Part shown: piece after piece, positions 43,136 through 54,629 of the stretch
Layout of the letters: each line of letters begins with the position of its first letter
How positions within the stretch are numbered: position 1 is the first letter of the stretch
Origin: Dactylonectria macrodidyma
Taxonomy: Eukaryota; Ascomycota; Sordariomycetes; Hypocreales; Nectriaceae
Length of the DNA stretch: 64,000 nt
Assembly: GCA_020744425.1 (NCBI GenBank)
Contig: JAGMUV010000012.1
Location: forward strand, 1,612,001 to 1,676,000
Reading direction: 5' to 3'
Notes under the pieces: generated by a model
Database searches by the model: none
What the model was told of the DNA's origin: nothing
The model's input: the letters and a program-made list of their open reading frames with translations, nothing else
Made by a program: the position numbers and the translations under genes

Positions 43136-45930
43136 GTCGTCGGCCTTGTGTCCTGTCGAGCTTTTGAGGAGCGATTTTGTGAGGAGAAAAGTGGCGGTGA
43201 TATCGGCAGCTCACTACAAACCTCCAGATCCCGAGACTTGACTATATAACCGCACTTTTCTTAACAGCTCATGGAGACATAAAAAAAGGATGGAAGATAT
43301 CAATTCCGTATGCTAAAAATACACCGAAAACGATAAACTCACGCCGGCCGATGTTGGGTCGGGGAAATCGATGTGCCAAGCGTCCTTTCCTAGCATCAAT
43401 TGGGGAGGTGATGGTTGATGCTTACACCCAGGGTATGTGGGACCCCACGCTGTCCGAGCTGTGCCACCCTCACTCCCGCCATCGAACACGTCCGTCAGAG
43501 GCAGAGCGAACCAGATCCCCGCTTGGTAGCCTGGGGCCTTGTTCTAGAGGCTTCAGTCAAACTTTGACCGGGTCGGACAGCGAAAGTGTCTCTCTTCAGC
43601 CTATGTTAGCAATCCTGAAAGATGGGCACGTCCTCCTGCCATCGTGACTTGAGCAGTACGAAATAACACCCTCTAGCAGACCTCCAGCGGAACCTCCTTC
43701 CACGCGTGGACGCAGTTACAGCACTTGACGGCCACTACCAAGATGGAACTATTAGAGATGAACCTGCTCTAGACGTTTGGAGCATTCTCTGCTAACCACA
43801 ATGGGCAACCTTTCAGCTATCGACCCATCATTCATCCCAGGCGCCTCCGAGGACGGAAGCATCTTAAATATCTCCTGTAGTAAAAACTGTCTTCCGCGCG
43901 ACCAGTTCGTCTCCAGTTGGGACCGCCATACAGTACGGGGACCATCAGGTGGACGCATCCTGTACCACCGAGGACTTTGCTGGCTCGCCCAAGGGCGAGC
44001 CAGCGCTCAACAATGAGTCGCTCTCGACCCCTAACCATTCGCTCCAATCTCCCCAACCGCCACCCAGGAAACCTGGCCCGACACACAAAGCACATCCAGT
44101 GCGCCTTCAGCTTCTAAATCTGCCAGACGCCGCTCTACACGAGACGGCAAAGACAATGCAAAAAGGGGGGGCAGCAAAACGAACTCAAATCAATGGTGAA
44201 AATAGTGGCCACGCATGTTGTCTGGCCCAAAAATGGGATAGTTCCCAGTTTTAGTCCTGACGAGAGTAACTGCCGAGGTCAGCACGGCTGGCATGGAGCT
44301 AAGCTCTGAGGCACAGGTGGCGTTGCTGAACCGTTCGGTACACTCCCTGCTTCATGGCTCCTGCCAATTGCAGTCCCTCGTGGTCTCTTTTAAACATGGG
44401 TAGTGAGCCTCGGCACCATGACCGTCTCGGTCGAAGCGACAATTGCCATTGCAGATGTTATAATTGCCACTCCACGTACCCTTTTTATGACCCTGGGATT
44501 TTCCTGTATCAAACCGGTCGTCAGTGATGTCGAGCCTGTGAATGTCCCAGGAACGCTATTATTTCAGAAATTTAGCAGGACGCCCTGTTCCTGGGTACAG
44601 GTCCACCGAGACGAACAGTCCTACGCTATGAAGCCTTTCCCCGCGAAGCGGTTCGATGAGTTTGGGGGAATACGAAAGAGGGGGTAAAAGAGGGGGGGAC
44701 AGAGAAGGAAGACGGAAAGAGGACGGAAAAGGAGACAGCAGATCTCGTGGAGCAGTTGACATCTTTGGAGCGGGATCAGCTAAAGAAAGCCAAGGGTGCG
44801 AGTTCGTCAGCAAGATAGAGAAATGATAAAGTAATAGAAGCCGCTTTGATCGGAGATCACTTATATATCAATTTCCGCCATAACAATCACGAACAGGAGA
44901 AACAGCATCAGAAAAAGCCCTTCAATTGCCCGGGGACTCCGCGATCGCAGCTTTGTGGTAAGCTGGAATAACAGGAAACAAAAGCGAGACTCAATACGAC
45001 ACAGGGTAGCGAACGAGGAAGGCTGCGTTCCGCAGACAAGAAACACAAGCCCACAAACGAGGTCGAAGGAGCCTTCGGTAGGAGTTTGTAAGTCTTCATT
45101 CTGCGAATTCATTAGTAAAACCTGATACGCTCGAATAGTGGTAAACGAACATTCGCCAGCAGGTAGTCGAGTTGGGGGTCGGACTGGGTCATGTTCATAA
45201 TGAAATAAAAATTTATTGAGAGCACGGAAGCTGAAGAAATGGACACCTCTAGCGGGGGCATGATCGGTATTTGCGACAGAAGGCTCTCGGCCTTATGGAG
45301 GACCTCCCCCCTAAGCCCGCGTACCAAGACGTCTACTCCCAGCCAATACGGAACTCACTCGGAATTCCAGGTGGGGAGAAGCAAAAGCTACTCTACCATC
45401 ACAATAGAGTGGCTCTAGTGACGCATGGAGGGCCACACACAAGACGAGTCCCTACAGAGCGAGGCTTCACACCTCCAACCCCCCCCTAAAGACAAACTTG
45501 CCGATCTCTGTTGGTGGTATGCTTGATGATGCGGTGTGGACCGTGACGTGGTCAGCAGGGGTCGAATCTGGTGTGGGGGTGCTCGGCTGTCAGCCAAACC
45601 CCGCTCCACTGGGCACAGCTGCTGAGAAAACGCGGCTAAAACCGATCAGGAATCAAGCAACTGACTAACCAACAACCTGTTTATGGGAGCTGCTGGATCC
45701 AATACGGCTAGGATGATCAGAGCCTTCAAAGGGGGTTTTCGGTGGAGACCAAAGATGATTGTATTGTTGTGTGTATGTGTGTCTGATCTAGGATGCCTCC
45801 GGCCCCCTCTTTTCCTGTGAGGGGTTTCTTGGTCAATCTCACACCCTATGACTAAGACAGGATATTGATGTATCAGAGGTTGTTTCTAGCCGGGCCCTAG
45901 TCCGGTACCCGAGGGGTCAATCCAACAGGA
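43136..45930. other. 2.8-kb stretch without a supported gene
   Basis: Only short, overlapping frames without recognisable motifs occur on both strands. A perfect 12-bp hairpin (43979-44004) is the one clear structure. The stretch may hold degraded repeats too old to identify. Confidence 0.35.
43979..44004. repeat. Perfect 12-bp hairpin
   Basis: GCTGGCTCGCCC, a two-base AA loop and GGGCGAGCCAGC form a strong stem. No U-run follows on either strand and no gene ends here, so a terminator role is not indicated. Confidence 0.75.
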
Positions 45931-45985
45931 GCTCATACCTGCACCGGGGCCGGTGCAAATAAGATCCGTTATGTAAGCTCGATTC
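45931..45985 (+). repeat. Truncated MULE-A-type terminal repeat
   Basis: GAGCTCATACCTGCACCGG to GTTATGTAAGCTCGAT parallels the MULE-A left end (50255-50347), with the middle deleted. It keeps GTGCAAATAAGATC and GTTATGTAAGC. A related palindromic core GCACCGGGGCCGGTGC replaces the palindrome of MULE-A. It marks an older relative of that element. Confidence 0.65.
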
Positions 45986-46071
45986 GAGGGATGGCAAGCC
46001 ATACATGCACCGCCCCGTACACGCACCGCTGATTTGATTAGTCAGCAATAGCCCCCTATAAAGGCAATTGC

Positions 46072-49000
46072 TAGGGGCGCCGCACCGTTTTGCTACGGAC
46101 GCCGCATCCTTAGGCGTGCCGCACTTTTAGCGCTTCTCATTGGTCCAAAAAACTTATCGGCCCGTCAATCAGCCCCAGAAGGCGGTGAAGCCAGTCCGCC
46201 TTAACGCACCTTAATAGCAAGCCAATTGGCTAATTGCATTGACTTTGTCAGGACTACTGCCGTTGTTACCTTTATTTCATAGAGTAACTCTAGAATAGAA
46301 GCAAACGGCCTAGCGACTACGGCCGGAGACGGTAAGTATAATGGCTGGGGGATGTGTTATCCTAAATCCTCTACGGATGAACCACCTAACTATTATTCTT
46401 TTGCTGCGTTGCAGTTTCACTACAATACACTATTCCTTCTGCCTTTCGATGGAGTACAAGGCCCCTTGTTCCTCAAAATCTCTTTCAATTCTCTAATTCT
46501 AAGTACCTTAAAGGGCATGCCTTTAAAGTCCTTATATGGCCAACCGTATGGCATTTGCTGCATGTGCTAGGAGCACGCGTAGCAACTTCAGTTGCTGCAA
46601 ATCTTGTTTGGACAGAAAACATTGTCTCCTCATCACGCGATAGCTCCCATTAAGATCGCTGCCTCCGTACGCTTAGCTGAGTCCTGCGCCCACATGCCCG
46701 TATTCTGGTAGTATTCCCAGGCCCGAGAGGTAATGTCCTTCCCTGGCTTGGCTGACTATTTTGTGGCTGGCTGTCTGAACCCTGGCGGCCATGGGTTTCA
46801 CTGCTAGCCCCAACCGCCATACTCGCGGGTATAGGCTGGGGGTTATTTTTTGGCCGTCCACGAAGATTGGTAGCGATCTTTGGGTCTAAGATTCGGCGGT
46901 ATACGTCTCGGCTTACAGGCTCTCGTAGATGCCACCGCGGATGGATATCCCACTTAGTCAGAGGTGTCGCGGTCATAAGCTTCCCAGAGATTGTATGATA
47001 ACAAGGGATACCAAGCTCGATAGACACATTGCAATCGTCGTTGCACGTTCCAATGGCATCCGGCCACGGATTTGCCGGGCTTGGGATGCCTTTCAGTGCC
47101 TTGCGGTGCTCCCTGGTGATCAAAGAAAGTGCCTTCTGAGACACTACCTGAGGAAGCTCGCCCAGATACTCCGAGCCGCGCCCCAAGTGCTCTCGCGCCG
47201 TTAACACCTCGTCCTGGGCACAAGCTTGACTAAACTCCCTCTCCTGGTCTTCCAGCATACCCTGGATTGCCTCGACAAGCCGGTACAAATGGCTCATTCC
47301 ATTCAAGAGATAGCTCTTGACATTGTTGTTGCTGGCCTCTGTACCAGAGGTCACTCGAATGCCGAAGTTGCGGTACTTCCGAATGAAGCAGCGGGCCCAC
47401 TGCGCTCTCACAGGCATGTATGTACCATACAGATACGCGAGGATCGCTCTCTGGTCACCGAATTGCGTACAGAGGTATTCCCAGGCCTTCTCATGATCCT
47501 CTTCCGTCTCGGCAAACACCACCAGCCTCCACAGCATAAGCAGTCCGTCGTAATCGTGGGTTATAGGCTGAGACAAGTTGTCTCGAGTGCTTGGCTCCTC
47601 TTGTCTTTCAGATGCTTGTACTGCCTGTCGATCACGTTGGTTAAGGGTAGCATCAGGCTCATCCGAACTGCTCTCTTCGCCAGTACTGCTGTCCTTTGTG
47701 GTATAGACCCACTTCCGTTTGGACTGTAGCATTACATTGGAGTTGATGTGGTGGATGTAAATCTGCTGTTGGGCGTTTGGAAACTTAACCCCTAATGCCT
47801 TCTTTATTTAGCCGTTAAAGTCGGTAATGATAACGTCGGGGGATCGGATGCTGTCTCGGTCGAGGAGCGTGCGTACACCCTTCGCTAGGAACTGGAATCC
47901 TTCAAGCCTCTTATTGTCGATCAGCCTGAATGCGGCGTTAAAGACAGTACCTAAGCAGGTCTGGCTAGTAACTTGGAAGAGGGGCAACTTAAAGCGGTTC
48001 GTATTATATGTGTTATTAAAACTAATAATCTTAGAGAATCGCTTCTACATCCGGAGGCAATAGGAATACGTCCATACTAACCCCATAAGGCAGTCAGGTT
48101 CGTCTCTGGCCCACTCGGCAATGTAAGGGATCTCCTCCTCGTCAAACAGCTTGATCAATGCAGCTATAGAATTGTAATTACCCAAAGTCTCTCTGCTAAT
48201 CCGGGCTTTAGCGTTATAAATGTCCTTCGCGATGTAAACCGAATTCGGGAAGTGATCTCTGACGATACTACCAATGTCTCGCGCACGAATGCCAACCCGT
48301 CGACTGGTAGACTGAATGGTCGCCTTCACGGGACTAGTAAGTCGCCAATGGATAGGGTGGGCAGCAGCATCAGTACTAGGCTTATGGTTGTGTTAGTGGT
48401 TTTTCACATTTAGGAAGTGCCGCAGAGTCCACTGGAAGTCGTTCTCTAGCAAGGCCTCGGCAACAACCTTCTACAGACACCCCGACTTTCGAGATTTTCG
48501 TTTCCGAAGGCCAGCACCCCTCCCCGGCCGTGGAGTCCCATGTCGATCACATTAGAAGACATACTGACTTCGTTGTCCAGGTCGAATCATACTATGAGCC
48601 TTAATAACACCAAAGCCATGGGTCTTCGCAAAATTGTTTACCCGAGTGAAAAGGGTGTCAACTGACGGAGCTGGATCGCTAGGAATTGATGGGTTGGGGA
48701 TTGGTTCCATAGCGTCGGATCCTAAGCTAGCATCAGACAATTCGTACTGTTCAGACTGCTCCCAGGCTTGGGTAGGCCCGTTTGGAGGCAAAGAGGCTTG
48801 GACAGAGTTTATGGCCGGCCCTGAAACACTCGCTCGTGCTTGCAGTTGATGCCTTTCTTCAGTTATGGCAAGTACCTTTTCGTGAGCTAAGGCAAGTGCA
48901 GAGGCGAGGTGTCGGTCTGTTCCTGTGAGTTGGCGAGCCAAGGTTAGAGCAGTCAGGAGAACAGTCATTTTCGCCAGAGCCTGCATTATACGCTTATCTT

Positions 49001-49648
49001 GGCTCTGTGGACTAGTATGCTGCCTTTCCTGTATTGTCTTAGCCGGGTCTAGCATCAGTATATCAACATATTATAACTGCTGGCTTGGTCGATACTTGGA
49101 GGTGTGATAATTGTTTCAAAGGTAGATGTCTGATCCCCGCTACTGAATACCTAGTATATCTTTGCTGATTAAATCGTGAGGTCTAGGCAGGGAGGAAAAA
49201 TACTGATCGAGCCATCCTGCAGAGACACCTCCCACGCCTTCCGTATCATATTGACGTGTATCGGGGCCAGCGATTGAACTATTTGATGACTGGTCCGAGT
49301 TGCTGGACAAAGGCCGAGATTGTACTTAATTAGAGTGACTAGTAGGGCTAATTGGACTTCTGCGACGGCTTATATTGGCGGAATTTGCATTTAGTGAAGG
49401 CATTGTGAAGCTGTGAGGTGTATTGTACTCCTCGAGGTAGGACAATCGCGATGTCAGCGGCCTTAATACTATAACGCGAAGCGAATTGACGACGGGTCGG
49501 AACTTTTGGTGGCCAGCTGGCAAGAACGCGGCAGAATTCTGGTACGTAGAGAATGCACTAACAGAAGGTTTTTGGACCAATGAGAAGCGCTAAAAGTGCG
49601 GCACGCCTAAGGATGCGGCGTCCGTAGCAAAACGGTGCGGCGCCCCTA
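46072..49648 (-). mobile_element. MULE-B, decayed 3.6-kb Mutator-like element
   Basis: The ends TAGGGGCGCCGCACCG... and its inverted partner form terminal repeats of about 80 bp (46072-46152 and 49568-49648), running to TTGGTCCAAAAA. The palindromic octamer GCAATTGC lies directly outside both ends (46064-46071 and 49649-49656), consistent with a target duplication. It contains a broken transposase gene on the minus strand and sits inside the left repeat of MULE-C. Confidence 0.85.
46650..49403 (-). pseudogene. MULE-B transposase relic
   Basis: One minus-strand frame runs from MPSLNANSANISRR (49403) to 46650 with several in-frame stops but no frameshift found. Landmarks in order: DTLFTRVNNFAKTHGFGVI (N-terminal), TSRRVGIRARDIGSIVRDHFP, the catalytic region NTYNTNRFKLPLFQ and DVIITDF, IHHINSNV, then RKYRNFGIRVTSGTEASNNNVKSYL with the likely third acidic residue, and a SWIM-like C-terminal zinc site (CNVSIELGIPCYH). 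It parallels the copy at 55019-57529 residue by residue. Stops sit where the other copy or sense suggests Gln, Arg or Trp codons. Confidence 0.82.
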
Positions 49649-49808
49649 GCAATTGCCCCTATAAATCCCCCCCAAGTGCCCTAAGGGCCCTAATAGTAAC
49701 TGTTTTATAGGCTATCTTGACCACGTAAAGTACAGCATTTAGCACCCCTTCTATGGCCTTCTATATGACATTTGCTCCAGGTAGGCAATTTCTTCTCTAG
49801 CGGCTCAG

Positions 49809-50123
49809 TTAATAGTATTGAGGGCTCTCGTGGCTGCTGGGGCTCTCGGGGCTGCTGGGGCCCATGGTTGTGGTGGGAAAATCGGGCTTCAGTGCATGTT
49901 TGAGATGCCACAAGCCATAAGAGTCTTCTTTGGCTAGGATTGAAAATTGGCAGCCTTGACGCCAGCGATTGCAAGCGTATAAGATAGTAGGTCGCTCAGA
50001 GCCGTGCCAAAATGGACGTGAGCGTCGAATAATAAATTTATAGCCACCAATTGCTGCGTAAATTGCAAGATCTAATGCAAGGTCTTCTTGTGAATTATAA
50101 AGCTGTTGAGGTGGGAGGTCCAT
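49809..50123 (-). pseudogene. MULE transposase N-terminal fragment
   Basis: The 104-residue frame begins MDLPPQQLYNSQEDLALDLA and contains AIGGYKFIIRRSRPFW and LYACNRWRQGCQF. This resembles the FAR1-like N-terminal domain of MULE transposases, including residues 44-130 of the MULE-A protein (YNSLEELRAAINAWA, GYAFVVQKS, CDRGG). It ends in TMGPSSPESPSS and lacks the catalytic domain. It is the only coding trace inside MULE-C. Confidence 0.6.
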
Positions 50124-50253
50124 CGTGGGTGCTAGCCATTACAGGGCCCTTAGGGCACTTGGAGGGGATTTATAGGGGGCTATTGCTGACTAATCAAACC
50201 AGCGGTGCGTGTACGGGGCGGTGCATGTATGGCTTGCCCTTGCGGAAGGCATG

Positions 50254-50347
50254 GGGGGCTCATACAGGCACAGCTAGCTGTGCCAATAAGACCACGTGAC
50301 TTTTTGCACAGCTAGCTGTGCAAATAAGATCTGTTATGTAAGCCCGA
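50254..50347 (+). repeat. MULE-A left terminal inverted repeat
   Basis: It starts GGGGGCTCATACAGG and ends TTATGTAAGCCCGA. It contains GGCACAGCTAGCTGTGCC and GCACAGCTAGCTGTGC separated by AATAAGACCACGTGACTTTT, which includes a CACGTG E-box. Confidence 0.92.
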
Positions 50348-50773
50348 TACGTGTGTGAGTAAGAGATATCCCTCTACTATTCAATCTACTGTGAACGGCC
50401 TCTAGTAACTGTATTCCAGCTATCTAGTCCAGGATGCTATTTACATCAAAGATGAAGAAGAAAGAAAGAAATTCCTAAGTGCCCCTGAGCTGTGGAACGA
50501 TTTCTCGTGCCTGGCGCGCACGAGCCTAGTACGTCTTGCGGCACAGCCGCAAGGATATGGGCCCTGGCCCATGACATCTACGGAAACAGCATCAATTTGT
50601 ACAATTGAAGAGATACAGTGATTTACTATATACACAGCTCTTCAATATGTGATATATCATCTATTGGCAGCGTACCAGTCTGCCCAGGGCCGTGAAGAAC
50701 GTACAATACCTACACTCGCATCATCTGAACACCACAGGTCCATAGCTATCAAGTGAATCACTTCAACGCGTGC

Positions 50774-50782
50774 ATTATATAA
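50774..50782 (+). promoter_or_regulatory. TATA-like box before the small MULE-A gene
   Basis: TATATAAAG lies about 60 bp upstream of the ATG at 50842, a usual spacing for a fungal TATA element plus short leader. The pyrimidine-rich CTCTTTCCCTT follows. Confidence 0.5.
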
Positions 50783-50841
50783 AGCAGGGCTCTTTCCCTT
50801 GAAAGAAGCTCTCTATTCCTTCATCAAACAGTATCGCAAAG

Positions 50842-51477
50842 ATGTACAACTGCAACCAAAGTCAGCGTCAGAACCCTCAAGACTTCCCAATCTTTGTAGA
50901 CAATACATCAACACTAGCAGGGGCAGTCTATCCTACAACTGCGAATATACGGGCTACTTTACATCCCATTACTAGCAACCAGCAACGAGAGCGGCGCCCC
51001 AATGATCCTTATCCAGCAACCGATCCTCTGCATATGCTCCATTGGTGGGTTCAACATACCTTGCCAAATGATCCAACCACCTCCAATGCTCTCTATGTCC
51101 AGAATCCTCAAGCCCTTGTGAGAGCCCACAACACTTAGTATCTTCCTCAAGGGGATCCTGTTACTGTGATCTCACGCCCATGGGGATATCAGGTTGAGGG
51201 AGAGTGGCGTATTGCGTATTGGGATCAACGACTTCAGCAACGGCCACAGCGCGCCAATCCTGATATCAATCCCTATTGGAGTACATTCAACCTTCAGGCT
51301 ATGGATCAGGTATGTCGGAATCAGCAATTTACGGTCCCAGACACGACTTGGCCTTCACCGGCTGTAGGGATGACTACCTATATGCCAACAATCGTAGCTT
51401 TAGAGAATGCAGGAGTTCACATCGCGAATGTTGATCGAAATAGCTATATTCAGTGGTATTGGCAGGGAAGGCAATGA
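50842..51477 (+). pseudogene. MULE-A second gene, one in-frame amber stop
   Basis: The frame runs from MYNCNQSQRQNPQDFP (50842) to a stop at 51477 with one internal TAG at 51136-51138, after which coding-like sequence continues in the same frame (YLPQGDPVTVISRPWGYQVEGEW). The full length would be about 211 residues. The protein is rich in Gln, Asn, Pro and aromatic residues (LHMLHWWVQHTLP, YIQWYWQGRQ). No domain is recognised. A single C to T change in CAG would explain the stop. Its position inside perfect terminal repeats and its TATA box suggest an element-encoded accessory gene or a captured host gene. Confidence 0.6.
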
Positions 51478-52024
51478 TCTCTTTAGCTTTGGTAGCTCTC
51501 TCGCTCATTCAATTGACGGCTACTAAGCCCACTTAACCCAATACTGCAACTCAGTCACAACTCTATCAAATCAAACCATTGGGTCATTATAGATATACTC
51601 GGAAATTCGCCTTTTCTTCCTTTTTCTAGTGATATATACTTTGTTAGTGGAAGAGGTCTTTAGTGTAGACCACACCCGTCCGCAGGGTAGGAGCTGGAGA
51701 GGGGCAGATGGCAAGAGGAAGCAAGCAAGTAGCTGTCTCCTGGGGGTTTGAGATACAGAAAGCAATTAATATACTGCTGTCTGATGTCTCTAGAGAGAAA
51801 GAGAAAAGAAATATCGAGAAGAGCTGCTGCGACAGCTATAGGGTAATAAGTGTCAAGCGACAAAAGGTGTCATACAAATTAAAGAAGGGAAAATGCGTGT
51901 CTTTTCATTTGTCAGGCAGACTGATCGCCTTAAGTAGGGCCATCCTAGGCTAGCAGCTAGCCTCTACTGTATTAAAACACTAGGTGGACCGTTGACCCCA
52001 TCACAATACCAATCACATTTTCCG

Positions 52025-54610
52025 TCAATCTTGCAAATGTTGGTGGGGGGGAGGGGTTTTCCCACCTCCATACCATTCCTCCTGTAATTCACGATCTCTT
52101 TCAGCAGCATCCCAGACATGCCGCATCCCTCGCCGTTGTACGAAGGGCTGCTCTTCTCTCTCTCTCCCTACATTCTGTTCAACCCGTTCGTTCTCGGCTT
52201 TATCCCAATCAAGATAACTCATCATCTCCTCCTTAGTCCACTCTCTAATGCCGTTTTTCTCCCTGCAATGCCTCCCCATTTGCTTGTAGTCAAGGCACCA
52301 GTCATACTCTGTTTTAGAGTAACGGGTAGGCAGCCCTATAGCCTTCCGGTATTGTTGATTGGTCTTGATGGCCCCCCGAGGCAATGTAGCATACCAGGCC
52401 TCTCGTGCTTCTTTGTATCGTTGGAAGATAGCAAGGGGGTCATCAACTCGTAATGCAGGCACTGCTCTTGCATTTGCTGTAGTAACAGTTGCTGGTCTGG
52501 CTGCTGGAGGAGATAGTACACGAGTTGCTGTACGTGTTGTTGTATGTGTTGTTGTAATGGCTACAATCTCGGATATTACAGAGGATCCTGATAGGGATGA
52601 TGGGGATAATGAGCGGGTTACAGAGCGAGTAGATGTGTGTGTTGTTGTATGCGTTGTTATAGAGGTTTGTGCAGAAGCCTGCAATAGATGTTCATAACGT
52701 AAGGGGCATGCTTTAGACCTCATGTTGTGGCCTTGCTGATGACATCTCGAACACTTTGGCGGTGCCTTTGGTTGTACTGCTTTCTCAACAGCTTCAAATG
52801 CACAAGGCTCACGCTGTGTGCTTCTTGGTGGCAGCGTTGAACTAGCTGCTAGACGGTCGAACTGCTTGCGAGGCTCAATGAGAAGCTGGGCGCTTCCTGA
52901 GCGTTGGAGATACCAATGTGAATGGAAATGATGTAGTAGAAGGGGCTGATACTCGTCCAGTAAAGGCTTCAGGCTATGAGCACAAGGCAGACCAAGAGTC
53001 TTAGTGAAAACTCCTGTACACGCAGGATGTTCTCTTGATAGTCGTTGCCGTTGAGCCTCAACCTTCCGCAAAGCTTCATGTGATATCCAACCACAGATGT
53101 TGCTATACAATGCCCCAGATAGCTGAAGAGGTATGCTGATATGCTGCCTGGCTTGGTTTGCCTTGAGCTCGGCAAGCTGATTTACCAGAACAAGCTTGAT
53201 GATCCTCCAGGCCTCGAAGAGGTCAACTTGCGATGTTTTCAGGTGACCTTTGATAAGATTGTGAATGCCTTCGCCCCGTGATGTCACATATTGCTCGAAG
53301 TGAAGGTATTGGTTAACCCACGCCTTCACAAACCTCTCTTTGTAGAGATCTAGCCAGGTCTCCATGATATAGCCCACCTCGTTGATATGGCCAGGGATGT
53401 AACGGTCCTTGAACTTCTCAAGCCTCTCGTTGTAGATATCCTCAGTCGGTGAGGCTACAATCTCATGCCAAGAGTCGTAGAATTCCTTCCACTCTTTCTG
53501 CCCTTGAGAATCGCTTTTATCCCGAGTAAATGCGGGCATACAATAGGTCAGGACTGCTTTGTTGATATGCCATAAGCATAGCATCGGGGTTGACTGAGGG
53601 AAGCAAGAGGGAGAGGAAACAGCATTCATACAAGCAAGACAGCGATCTGTAAGTATTACAGAGGGAAGGGCTGCTCCATGAAGCTCATACATATACCGTA
53701 AACGCTCAAGAGCCCAGATGAAGTCATGCTCTTCCTCGCCGCTAAGGAATGCAAATGCAATACAGAAGGATCGTTGACAAGCATCAACACCAACTATATC
53801 GAGAAGAGGCATCTTGTACTTATTGGTCTTGTATGTGCAGTCCAATATAAGCACTTCAGGGTATAATTTGAGGTATGCCAGTGATGTAGGATGTGCAAAT
53901 AATACTGCTGTAACTCTGCTACTCTCGTCAAGGCGTATTTGACTCCAGAAGCCCTCACTCTTGAGCTGATCATCAAGGGCATGCATATTGCTTTGACCTC
54001 CGGCAAGGTCTCGCTTGCCCTGTGCAATGCAATTATAGATATCTTGCTGTGTAGCAATTATATCCGAGTTCATACGTAGGTATGACCTAATCTCCTTTGG
54101 CGCAATGCCGGCATTGGCGAGTTGTTGGACTGTTGATCTATCTGAGGATGATAGCTGACGATGTGTTGGATGTGCCAGTTGACTGAGGCTTGGTTCGTGA
54201 TTGTGTTGACCAAAGCCAGCCCGAGGACGATGCCTTACACTCCATGCAGTCTTGCATAGGCTTTCCATTGCTATCACAGAGAAGAGGCATCCCGTACGAC
54301 GTGATATAGTTTGCCGTTGCCGTTTCTTTGGGCCAGGAGGGCGCCCTCCTCGGTCACAGCCGAAGATAACTCCAGTTCTTCTACTAGAGGTCTTCCAAGA
54401 CTTTTGGACTACAAAGGCATAGCCTCGTGGCGCTGCCCAAGCATTGATTGCTGCACGTAGTTCCTCCAGCGAGTTGTAGTCGCGTTCAGGAGGAAGGGCA
54501 TCATCAGGGAAGCGACGGGGGCCCTCAATTGGGTTCATTGTAGCAGAAGAAAGGCGCGGCAAGTTGAATTGATGCTGAAGAAGCCGTTGACTGTTGAATT
54601 GAAGGGCCAA
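52025..54610 (-). CDS. MULE transposase (MULE-A)
   Basis: An uninterrupted frame of 861 residues; MNPIEGPRRF at residue 25 is an alternative start. After a FAR1-like N-terminal DNA-binding region (about 44-140) comes the MULE catalytic domain. It has VLILDCTYKTNKYKMPL (Asp 257), VILTDRCLACMNA (Asp 322), LCLWHINKAV (the CxxH signature, 344-347) and TSRGEGIHNLIKGHL (Glu 446). A SWIM-like TKTLGLPCAHSLK and a zinc knuckle KCSRCHQQGHNMRSKAC follow, then a Thr/Ser-rich linker and a basic C-terminal region. This enzyme cuts and rejoins the element's long terminal repeats in the nucleus. All catalytic residues are present, and with identical terminal repeats the element may be active. Confidence 0.92.
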   Translation of the reverse strand: MALQFNSQRLLQHQFNLPRLSSATMNPIEGPRRFPDDALPPERDYNSLEELRAAINAWAAPRGYAFVVQKSWKTSSRRTGVIFGCDRGGRPPGPKKRQRQTISRRTGCLFSVIAMESLCKTAWSVRHRPRAGFGQHNHEPSLSQLAHPTHRQLSSSDRSTVQQLANAGIAPKEIRSYLRMNSDIIATQQDIYNCIAQGKRDLAGGQSNMHALDDQLKSEGFWSQIRLDESSRVTAVLFAHPTSLAYLKLYPEVLILDCTYKTNKYKMPLLDIVGVDACQRSFCIAFAFLSGEEEHDFIWALERLRYMYELHGAALPSVILTDRCLACMNAVSSPSCFPQSTPMLCLWHINKAVLTYCMPAFTRDKSDSQGQKEWKEFYDSWHEIVASPTEDIYNERLEKFKDRYIPGHINEVGYIMETWLDLYKERFVKAWVNQYLHFEQYVTSRGEGIHNLIKGHLKTSQVDLFEAWRIIKLVLVNQLAELKANQARQHISIPLQLSGALYSNICGWISHEALRKVEAQRQRLSREHPACTGVFTKTLGLPCAHSLKPLLDEYQPLLLHHFHSHWYLQRSGSAQLLIEPRKQFDRLAASSTLPPRSTQREPCAFEAVEKAVQPKAPPKCSRCHQQGHNMRSKACPLRYEHLLQASAQTSITTHTTTHTSTRSVTRSLSPSSLSGSSVISEIVAITTTHTTTRTATRVLSPPAARPATVTTANARAVPALRVDDPLAIFQRYKEAREAWYATLPRGAIKTNQQYRKAIGLPTRYSKTEYDWCLDYKQMGRHCREKNGIREWTKEEMMSYLDWDKAENERVEQNVGREREEQPFVQRRGMRHVWDAAERDRELQEEWYGGGKTPPPHQHLQD

Positions 54611-54629
54611 TTTGCGGTATTACCCCTTT

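Larger units (their letters stand above)
45993..50238. mobile_element. MULE-C, small non-autonomous element split by MULE-B
   Basis: A 70-bp block starting GGCAAGCCATACATGCACCG at 45993 recurs inverted at 50169-50238 with one mismatch. The inner part of the repeat (CCTATAAATCCC to AGTGCCCTAAGGGCCC) is at 49657-49696 on the left and about 50142-50178 on the right. The left repeat is therefore interrupted by MULE-B. Without the insertion the element is roughly 0.65 kb and carries only an N-terminal transposase fragment. No flanking duplication was found. Confidence 0.75.

Noticed and set aside
43351..44813. Several 80-100 codon ORFs
   Set aside because: No homology-like motifs, no plausible splice extensions and conflicting frames. 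Treated as non-coding.
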